Assembly (NCBI GenBank): GCA_900540885.1
Contig: UQHJ01000001.1
Span: 71,065-135,064 of the forward strand
Length of the DNA: 64,000 nt
Origin: an uncultured Prevotella sp.
Lineage (GTDB): Bacteria; Bacteroidota; Bacteroidia; Bacteroidales; Bacteroidaceae
Direction: 5' to 3'
Each line of letters opens with the position of its first letter. Position 1 is the first letter of the stretch. This document shows, one piece after another, positions 7,059 to 13,226 of this stretch. Both the position numbers and the translations under genes were made by a program. Under the pieces are notes generated by a model. It was not told where the DNA came from. It searched no databases and saw only the letters and a program-made list of their open reading frames with translations.

Positions 7059-7889
7059 ATGGACAGAAAAAAACTAACTTTAAACGACTTGCCTCAAATA
7101 CGCAAGGCACAGACATCTTCAAGAGCAGCGAATAGTGGCGTTAAAGGGACGAAAGATAACCCTTATTCTGAGGACGAAGCACTCTCTTTAATCGACAAAG
7201 GCAAATTTAAGGGCGGATATGTAGAAGACAAAGATGGCTTAGTAAGCTATTGGCTAGGCGAAGCAGAAGTCATTGCGTATAATTCAGCTAGTGAAGAAGA
7301 CTTTATCTTCGACTTCAATAGTGATTTCTATAAGGAATTTTGCAATAATTATTATGGATCCGATAGTTATCCATTTGGAACAAGTGAGTCGTCGGTTAGT
7401 TCACCATGTGTTAACGAAACTGTTTCAGATGTAGTAGGTGCTGTAAACACGGCTGGGGATGCATTAGAGCATAATCCTAAAAAAATCAATTATGGTAGCA
7501 ATGGCAAATTCTACTTTGAAACAAAGTCTGGGCGTGTCTTTTGTGGAAACCAATATATAGGAACTACCTCTGTTAATGGTATCGGAAAACTTATTACAAC
7601 ATATGTAGGAAAAATAGATATAGCTCTTAAGGTTTATGATATTGGTGCTACATATTATGATGAAGGTTTGGAGGATGGGAATAAAAAACTTGCAACAAGT
7701 GTTGGGGGTGAGGCTGGTGCTTGGTTGGGTAGATTGGCTTTTGCTGAACTTGGTGTAAAGTTTGGTTCAGCTGTAGGAGTTTGGGCAGGCCCCGCAGGAC
7801 CTGCGATAGGTGGTGTTATAGGAGGGATAATTGGCGCAGTTGGTGGAGAAGCTGTAGGCTCTTTCCTCGTAGAAATTGCAATTGAATAA
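7059..7889 (+). CDS. Putative secreted effector/bacteriocin-like protein with glycine-zipper C-terminus (unit C)
   Basis: The 276-residue protein has no recognisable Sec signal peptide; it begins with a short polar leader (MDRKKLTLNDLPQI). Residues ~30-70 contain NPYSEDEA and GKFKGGYVED, a motif pattern I associate from memory with exported Bacteroidetes peptides (uncertain). A Ser/Val-rich linker follows (~105-135). Residues ~175-276 form a hydrophobic, glycine-zipper-rich region (AVGVWAGPAGPAIGG, then GGIIGAVGG), typical of membrane-inserting domains in pore-forming toxins and polymorphic effectors. The 4-TM gene downstream is the likely immunity partner. Target and export route are unknown. 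A frameshifted, truncated copy is at 2537-2862. Confidence 0.6.
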   Translation: MDRKKLTLNDLPQIRKAQTSSRAANSGVKGTKDNPYSEDEALSLIDKGKFKGGYVEDKDGLVSYWLGEAEVIAYNSASEEDFIFDFNSDFYKEFCNNYYGSDSYPFGTSESSVSSPCVNETVSDVVGAVNTAGDALEHNPKKINYGSNGKFYFETKSGRVFCGNQYIGTTSVNGIGKLITTYVGKIDIALKVYDIGATYYDEGLEDGNKKLATSVGGEAGAWLGRLAFAELGVKFGSAVGVWAGPAGPAIGGVIGGIIGAVGGEAVGSFLVEIAIE

Positions 7890-7894
7890 CCAAT

Positions 7895-8082
7895 TAAATA
7901 GATATTCAAAATTAGTTTATATTTAACTTATTCTCAATAAGTTTATATCAAGAGTACTCTCTTGGGCGCATCTTGTTCCCTTTCCCTCGATTGCATAGCC
8001 CGCTATGTTCACTCGAATAAAGGTACAAACAGTATCAAATATAGAGTACTTTTGATATAAACTGATTTCGAATGTCTACTTA
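7895..8082. repeat. ~188-bp palindromic element with CATAGCCCGCTATG core, copy 2 of family B
   Basis: The ends (ATTCAAAATTAGTTTATA on the left, ATAAACTGATTTCGAAT on the right) match those of the element at 45829-46014, as do the internal GCATCTTGTTCC and the central CATAGCCCGCTATG. It fills the gap between the effector gene and the downstream 4-TM gene. It could act as a transcriptional attenuator there. Confidence 0.6.
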
Positions 8083-8093
8083 AAAAAACTATA

Positions 8094-8681
8094 ATGACTA
8101 GTAATATTGATAGGTTTGTAAATAGAATTTTATTTTCAATATTTGACATAGGTGCTGCTTTATGTTATATGTTTAATTTTCTTGTATATTGGTTGCTTTA
8201 TCGTCCAATCTACAGCAATTGTGTTATAAAGAAAATGCTAATTAGAAAAATTGGTGAGAAGGAATACATGAAAAGACGTAAGTTCTCTAATGGTTGGTCT
8301 CCGTATGAAAGTCCAATATCACTTTATAGGGCTTATTATCAGGAACAAAAAATTTCAATAGCATTTTTTTTCCTGCCAATATCTTTATTATTAAATGTTG
8401 TAGCAATTATTGTAGGTAATCCTTTAATACGATTATATAGTACTGGTGTAGGATTAATGTTTTTAATTGTTCTCATTATATTATTATCCAGTTGGTTAAG
8501 CGAATATTTCTTTTGGAAAAAAGATAAGCATTATGGCTTTATCAAAATATTCATGAAAGAAAGCTTAATAAAGAGATTAGCATGGATAGTCGGAACTTTT
8601 GCTGCATTAGTTTTACTTACAGTACTAAATATAAAGACCTTTTATTACATTATAAATGCATCTAAAGAATTATGCGAATAG
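8094..8681 (+). CDS. 4-TM membrane protein, putative immunity protein (unit C)
   Basis: The 195-residue paralogue of the proteins at 2888 and 5989 follows the intact effector gene and is the best candidate for its cognate immunity protein. It has four hydrophobic stretches (about 15-40, 87-110, 115-138, 160-183) and the shared motifs WSPY, NPLIRLY and FFWKKD. Its last 55 bp of coding sequence are almost identical to the unit A gene. The ancestral stop TAA has become GAA, adding the tail ELCE and ending inside the former glycosyltransferase start, which it now overlaps. This is a visible stop-loss relative to unit A. Confidence 0.72.
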   Translation: MTSNIDRFVNRILFSIFDIGAALCYMFNFLVYWLLYRPIYSNCVIKKMLIRKIGEKEYMKRRKFSNGWSPYESPISLYRAYYQEQKISIAFFFLPISLLLNVVAIIVGNPLIRLYSTGVGLMFLIVLIILLSSWLSEYFFWKKDKHYGFIKIFMKESLIKRLAWIVGTFAALVLLTVLNIKTFYYIINASKELCE

Positions 8682-8732
8682 CTTACATTTCAAATAACAA
8701 CCCACGTGACATCAATAAACTTTGTAAAGATT
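8672..8732 (+). pseudogene. Glycosyltransferase start remnant (unit C)
   Basis: About 46 bp match the start of the gene at 3448 (ATGCGAATAGCTTACATTTC onward), then a short piece (AACTTTGTAAA) corresponds to about position 3663 of that gene, after which similarity stops. Only this scrap remains, overlapped by the end of the 4-TM gene. Confidence 0.75.
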
Positions 8733-8800
8733 GTATGGGCCTATATATGGTATAAAATTCTCGTTATTAGCACCTCGTCTTTCAAAGTCCGACGTCAGTA

Positions 8801-8953
8801 CAGCGAATAGCCTATTTCAAACTAATAGGTGTTACTCCATATAGTGATGGAATAGAGGTACATCGAGATGCGGTTAATGCAAAGCGACTTACCTTTCAAT
8901 GTTTTGATAGTTGGTTTCTGATGAATGTGATAGCTCAAATAGCTAATATGTAA
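8801..8953 (+). pseudogene. Unidentified gene remnant
   Basis: An open stretch ending at TAA 8951-8953 encodes RIAYFKLIGVTPYSDGIEV and continues to NVIAQIANM. Codon use looks protein-like, but there is no start codon and no recognised family. It lies where unit C meets the conserved chromosome, so it may be the tail of the gene present before the insertion, or the end of the accessory block. Confidence 0.35.
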
Positions 8954-8989
8954 ATGAAAAATTGACTTTCGTATTATTACTGATACAAT

Positions 8990-9022
8990 AAATGGGGGCT
9001 AGCCATAGGCCAGCCCCCATTT
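8990..9022 (-). terminator. Terminator of the acyl-CoA ligase gene
   Basis: AAATGGGGGCT and AGCCCCCATTT are perfect 11-bp arms around an 11-base loop, 17 bp beyond the stop codon of the minus-strand ligase gene. Confidence 0.75.
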
Positions 9023-9039
9023 GTTGTATTTATGACTTC

Positions 9040-10698
9040 TTATTTATACAAGAAGCGCTTGATGCTACGCTTAGGTGTCTTTTCGAATTCCGTTTCGTAG
9101 ATTTCGATGGCTGAGATACGCTCGTATGAAGCTACCATGGTGTTAATGTCCTTGCGGTTTTGCTCCATGGCAGCGCGGAGACCATTCTCGTTGAGTCCGT
9201 CGCGCTTGGCCTCGTCGTAGTCGGGGTAGATAAGCGCCACCAACTTCTCGCCACGTTGTACTACGATGCTTTCGTTAACGTAGGGTAGCGTGTTGATCTT
9301 GTCTTCAATCTCTTCAGGATAGATGTTTTGGCCTGAAGCACCCAATAGCATATTTTTGCTACGGCCACGAATGTAAAGGTTGCCCTCTGCGTCTATCACA
9401 CCAAGGTCGCCCGTGTGGTACCAACCTTCAACGAGTGTGGTGTGTGTAGCTTCGTCATTCTTGTAGTAACCTAACATCACGTTGTCGCCACGTGTAAGAA
9501 TTTCGCCAACGGTGTGTTGTGGGTCGTCGCTGTCTATCTTAATTTCCATGCGTGGCGCAGCCTTACCACACGAACCCTTGTGGAACTTCTGCCAATCTTC
9601 GTATGCAATGATAGGTGCACATTCGGTAGCACCATAACCTACCGTGTAGGGGAAATGTATCTTATTGAGCAAGTCTTCCACCTCGCTATTGAAGGCAGCA
9701 CCGCCCACGATGATTTCATAGAAGTTGCCACCGAAGGCAGAGATAAGTCCTTCACGTACTTTGTCAAGAATGCGTCCGCTGATGAAAGGCAACTTTAAGA
9801 GAACCTTCATACTGGGCGTTTGCAATTTAGGCAATACGTTCTTCTTGATAATCTTCTCGATAATCAAAGGTACAGAGATGATAATCGTCGGCTTTATCTC
9901 GCCAAAGGCTTTGAGCACAATCTTGGGCGAAGGAATGCGTGTGAGGTAGAACACGTGACAACCATGTAAGAATTCGAAAATGAACTCAAACGCCATTCCA
10001 TACATGTGAGCCAAAGGTAACATTGAAATGATGTGGTCACCCTTCTTCACTTGGTGGCCTAACACCTCGATAGCGAATTGATAGTTTGACCACAAGGCAC
10101 GGAAGGGAATCATTACGCCCTTAGAGTTAGACGTCGTACCACTGGTATAGTTAATCATGGCCAGTGCATTGGGGTCGGGGGTGTGGGGATAGCTAATGTG
10201 TTCTTTGCGGAAGTATTTCGGATACTTCTTACCAAAGAGTTCATTCAAGCGTTCGCGTGCATTGGTAAGCAATTCGCTGCGTGAGAGGAGGAGCGAGTAA
10301 TCGGGAATGTTGATGATACCTTCCAAGTGGGGCATGGCCGTAGCGTCTAATTCGGGCCATACCATATCGCCAACGAATAGAATCTTGGCTTCAGAGTGGT
10401 TGACTATGTCGTGCACCTGTTGCGCTTTAAACTCGTGCAGAATGGGTACTGCTACAGCACCGTAGGTAAGGGTGGCTATGAAAGCGGTTGCCCAGTGGGC
10501 ACTGTTGCGGCCGCAAAGAGCAATTTTATCTCCTTTTGCCACACCCGCATTCTCAAACAAAATGTGAAGCTTTTCAATCTTTCGCGCCACATCTTTATAT
10601 TGCAAGGTAATACCTTGGTAATCAGTCAGTGCGTCGAGGTCCCAATTGGTCTTCAGACTCTCGGCTATTAAATCGACGAAATCGGTATATGTTTCCAT
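9040..10698 (-). CDS. AMP-binding long-chain fatty acid-CoA ligase
   Basis: The 552-residue ANL-superfamily enzyme should activate a fatty acid as acyl-AMP and transfer it to CoA. The P-loop-like YTSGTTSNSKG lies near residue 184, the substrate/ATP motif YGATECAP in the middle, and GWYHTGDLG with RGRSKNMLLG (hinge) near the C-terminus; the terminal KTPKRSIKRF supplies the conserved lysine region. The order of motifs is complete, so the enzyme should be active. It is monocistronic, with its own terminator and a -7 motif at 10773-10780. The closest class is the FadD-like ligases of Bacteroidales; exact chain-length preference cannot be read. Confidence 0.88.
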   Translation of the reverse strand: METYTDFVDLIAESLKTNWDLDALTDYQGITLQYKDVARKIEKLHILFENAGVAKGDKIALCGRNSAHWATAFIATLTYGAVAVPILHEFKAQQVHDIVNHSEAKILFVGDMVWPELDATAMPHLEGIINIPDYSLLLSRSELLTNARERLNELFGKKYPKYFRKEHISYPHTPDPNALAMINYTSGTTSNSKGVMIPFRALWSNYQFAIEVLGHQVKKGDHIISMLPLAHMYGMAFEFIFEFLHGCHVFYLTRIPSPKIVLKAFGEIKPTIIISVPLIIEKIIKKNVLPKLQTPSMKVLLKLPFISGRILDKVREGLISAFGGNFYEIIVGGAAFNSEVEDLLNKIHFPYTVGYGATECAPIIAYEDWQKFHKGSCGKAAPRMEIKIDSDDPQHTVGEILTRGDNVMLGYYKNDEATHTTLVEGWYHTGDLGVIDAEGNLYIRGRSKNMLLGASGQNIYPEEIEDKINTLPYVNESIVVQRGEKLVALIYPDYDEAKRDGLNENGLRAAMEQNRKDINTMVASYERISAIEIYETEFEKTPKRSIKRFLYK

Positions 10699-10772
10699 CA
10701 GATGTATTTAGTAGGGCCAACTCGTTGTAATGCTCTTAATGGCTGAATTGGCACATTAGATTAAGTTTTGTG

Positions 10773-10780
10773 CAAAAGTA
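10773..10780 (-). promoter_or_regulatory. -7 promoter element of the acyl-CoA ligase gene
   Basis: TACTTTTG on the minus strand fits TAnnTTTG, about 75 bp upstream of the ligase start codon, in the divergent gap with mltG. Confidence 0.5.
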
Positions 10781-10856
10781 GTAAAAAATATAAGGCTATA
10801 CTATGTCGGACTATATTTATTTTTTATTTTGACAACTCAATTGTGCGAAAAAGCAG

Positions 10857-10864
10857 TATTTTTG
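10857..10864 (+). promoter_or_regulatory. -7 promoter element of mltG
   Basis: TATTTTTG matches the Bacteroidetes -7 consensus about 50 bp before the mltG start codon; a TTTTGACA lies 25 bp further upstream. Confidence 0.5.
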
Positions 10865-10915
10865 TTGCCAAAATGTTCAAAAAGGCATTCCGTCGAATGC
10901 TTAAAGAAATAGATT

Positions 10916-11938
10916 ATGGACGAGAAAAAAAGAAAGATGCTTTATGCCGCATCGGGCGTAGGCATTGTGTTGTTGGTAGTTTTTTATTGGTTGTTCTTTG
11001 CCAGTTTTAGTTCAAGCAAGGCGGCATCGTACGTCTATATTGACAAGGACGACACCGTTGATTCGGTTTACGTAAAGTTAAATCAAACGGCAAAGCCCAG
11101 ACAAATGGTGGGCTTAAAGATATGTGCCACGTTGATGGGGTATGGGTCGCATGTGCATGTGGGTAAGTATACGACGGGTAAGGGCATAGGCTCTTTTGCC
11201 TTGGCGCGCAATCTGCGTGGCGGTCGTCAAGTAGTAGTAGAGTTAGTAATCCCCGTTGTACACACGATTGACGACTTAGCAGGTCGCTTGGCACAACAAT
11301 TAGGGGCAGACTCGCTGACTTTCGACCGCGCCTTCAATGACGAAGCAGCACTGAAGGAGTTAGGCTTTAATAAGACTTCAGTGGCTTGTCTTTTTATACC
11401 GAACACATACGAAGTATATTGGGACATTACTCCACAGAAGTTGCTCAAGCGCATGAAGAAAGAATACGATGCGTTTTGGACTTCCAGTCGTAAGGCACAG
11501 GCCAAGGCTGCTGGTTTAACTCCCAACGAAGTGTACATCTTAGCTTCTATCGTAGAGCAAGAGTCCACCAATGAACAAGAGCGTCCGATGATAGCCGGTA
11601 TGTACTTAAACCGTCTGCATCAAGGCATGAAGTTGCAGGCCGACCCTACTGTAAAATACGCTTTACATGATTTTGGTCTACGTCGTATCATGCACAACCA
11701 CTTGACGGTTGATAGTCCTTATAATACGTATCGATACGAAGGACTTCCTATTGGCCCTATTTGCATTCCGTCGTTGAATGCCATCAAGTCCGTACTGAAC
11801 TATGCACACCATGACTATATATATATGTGTGCTAAGGAGGACTTTTCAGGTACACACAACTTCGCTGCCACTTACGAGGAACACATGGCCAACGCCAAAC
11901 GCTATGCCGACGCACTGAACGAGCGTGGGGTAAAGTAG
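10916..11938 (+). CDS. mltG: Endolytic peptidoglycan transglycosylase MltG
   Basis: The 340-residue protein has one N-terminal membrane anchor (about residues 8-28) and a periplasmic YceG-like domain. The signature ILASIVEQESTNEQERPMIA at about 209-228 contains the catalytic glutamate, and DPTVKYAL, SPYNTYRYEGLPIGPI and the terminal SGTHNFAATYEEH are typical MltG blocks. MltG cleaves nascent glycan strands and is thought to set their length. It is divergent from the acyl-CoA ligase gene and convergent with the DUF1460 gene, with a strong shared terminator in between. Confidence 0.93.
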   Translation: MDEKKRKMLYAASGVGIVLLVVFYWLFFASFSSSKAASYVYIDKDDTVDSVYVKLNQTAKPRQMVGLKICATLMGYGSHVHVGKYTTGKGIGSFALARNLRGGRQVVVELVIPVVHTIDDLAGRLAQQLGADSLTFDRAFNDEAALKELGFNKTSVACLFIPNTYEVYWDITPQKLLKRMKKEYDAFWTSSRKAQAKAAGLTPNEVYILASIVEQESTNEQERPMIAGMYLNRLHQGMKLQADPTVKYALHDFGLRRIMHNHLTVDSPYNTYRYEGLPIGPICIPSLNAIKSVLNYAHHDYIYMCAKEDFSGTHNFAATYEEHMANAKRYADALNERGVK

Positions 11939-11943
11939 AAAAA

Positions 11944-11998
11944 GACCTCTCCCCTAAGTCCCTCCCCCAGTTGGGGAGGAGCTTAGGGGGAGAGGTTT
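11944..11998. terminator. Bidirectional terminator / CCTCTCCCC palindrome
   Basis: ACCTCTCCCCTAAG pairs with CTTAGGGGGAGAGGT, with an inner CTCCCC/GGGGAG stem, A-run on the left and T-run on the right. It separates convergent mltG and the DUF1460 gene. The same palindrome type recurs at 30761-30812. Confidence 0.75.
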
Positions 11999-12925
11999 TT
12001 ACATTCTCCACAGCCGGATGCCGATAGATGAGGGGTGCTCTTTTAGATATTGGCGCAACGTTTTAGGTTCTTCTACCACTTTGTGGTGAATAGATGAGGC
12101 GTTGAGCAAGTGCAGTTTACCGTCTTTGCCCCATACGGCAAAGCCAAGGTGAGAATAGTCAATGCCCTTTTTGGTAGTGACGATAGCAATGAGGTCGCCA
12201 TCGTGAATGGCCGAAAGTTCCTTCTGTGAAAGGCTTGTATATTGTTCCATTAAGTAACGTCCGTCAGGGCCATTGTAGCGTTGCTCCATGCGAGCAATGC
12301 TGTCCACCCATTCGGGGTGAAGTTTTAAGAACTTATATTTGTCGGGGTGAACAGACATATAATTGTTCTGTACGTTGATAACAGTCGTGTACTTTGTAGG
12401 GAGCGTCACTTCCTTAATGATACCTTTATCCTTGTTGTTGTGCCACCACCAAGAGAAGTAGTGTAGACGTGAAAGGTAACCATTTATCTGTCCGTCCCAA
12501 TACCGAAGGCGTTGCAGATTGTGGCAATAGTCCGCAAAACTGTCACTATGCTGACGTTTTGTCAGTACGAGTGCCAGCGTCGTCTCAACTAAAGTAGTAC
12601 AATCGAGTTCGCGGAGGTTGACAACCAACTGTTCGGGGTCGGCTATCTCAAGTGTAGAGGCAACATAAGGAATTCCTTTCAACTTTCGTGCATAAAAGAG
12701 TGCGTCGTTGCCCGTAGGTTTCATTTTGAGAAGTTCAACCACGCGTGCAGAGTCTGCTTGGGTGTAGATCGTATGACTTAAAATGTTGTCAGTCGTATCA
12801 ACCTTTTCGCTCGTGCTTAGTTGTGTTGAGGCTTGTTGTCGTGTTTCCGTCGTTTGCTTAGATGTAGCATTGTGACAAGACAATAAACTGAGAGGAAATA
12901 ATAGGCTGAGTAGAAATTGTGTCAT
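11999..12925 (-). CDS. DUF1460 lipoprotein, NlpC/P60-like cell wall hydrolase
   Basis: The 308-residue protein starts with a signal peptide ending in a lipobox (SLLSC, Cys17), so it should be an envelope lipoprotein. After a Thr/Ser-rich linker, a DUF1460 domain follows, with the catalytic cysteine in LRELDCTTLVET (about residue 108) and a later histidine region (YSHLGFAVWG). DUF1460 proteins have a papain-like fold and are thought to act as N-acetylmuramoyl-L-alanine amidase or peptidase-type enzymes on peptidoglycan. Its neighbour mltG also acts on peptidoglycan, though on the other strand. Confidence 0.85.
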   Translation of the reverse strand: MTQFLLSLLFPLSLLSCHNATSKQTTETRQQASTQLSTSEKVDTTDNILSHTIYTQADSARVVELLKMKPTGNDALFYARKLKGIPYVASTLEIADPEQLVVNLRELDCTTLVETTLALVLTKRQHSDSFADYCHNLQRLRYWDGQINGYLSRLHYFSWWWHNNKDKGIIKEVTLPTKYTTVINVQNNYMSVHPDKYKFLKLHPEWVDSIARMEQRYNGPDGRYLMEQYTSLSQKELSAIHDGDLIAIVTTKKGIDYSHLGFAVWGKDGKLHLLNASSIHHKVVEEPKTLRQYLKEHPSSIGIRLWRM

Positions 12926-12959
12926 TCCGTTTACGTATGAATTATTGAATCTTATCTTG

Positions 12960-12967
12960 CAAAGGTA
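12960..12967 (-). promoter_or_regulatory. -7 promoter element of the DUF1460 gene
   Basis: TACCTTTG on the minus strand, about 35 bp upstream of the start codon. Confidence 0.5.
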
Positions 12968-12973
12968 TCAAAA

Positions 12974-13008
12974 AAACTCCATCCTTGAGTTATTCAAGGG
13001 TGGAGTTT
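12974..13008 (-). terminator. Probable htpG terminator hairpin
   Basis: AAACTCCATCCTTGA pairs with TTCAAGGGTGGAGTTT with one wobble, downstream of htpG and its 3' palindrome, upstream of the DUF1460 promoter. Confidence 0.55.
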
Positions 13009-13031
13009 ATATTAATCAGTAAAACAGATAT

Positions 13032-13226
13032 TGAAGTCGTCTAAACTTTTATGAAGTTCAAGATTTGCCTTTATTTTTGAAGCGATTTTTGGCGTTGAAG
13101 AGGGAGTGTAGCGAGCTACACGACCGATGAAAGGTCAAAAAGCGGTCAAAAAGAAAGGTAAAGATTGAATTTAGAAGAGATAAAAGTTTAAATATAATCT
13201 TCGTCAGAAAAGTTTAGACGACTTCA
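13032..13226. repeat. 195-bp palindromic element with 19-bp perfect ends
   Basis: The inverted ends TGAAGTCGTCTAAACTTTT (13032-13050 and 13208-13226) are perfect. The right end abuts the htpG stop codon. The centre is GTGTAGCGAGCTACAC. The arms contain weaker inverse similarity (CTTTATTTTTG and TCAAAAAG blocks). No ORF. The layout of terminal repeats plus TAGCnnGCTA core is the same as in the 182-bp elements, with different sequence. Confidence 0.6.

Noticed and set aside
7655..7909. 84-aa minus-strand frame opposite the effector
   Set aside because: Pro/Ala/Thr-rich antisense of the glycine-zipper region; an artefact of its codon composition.
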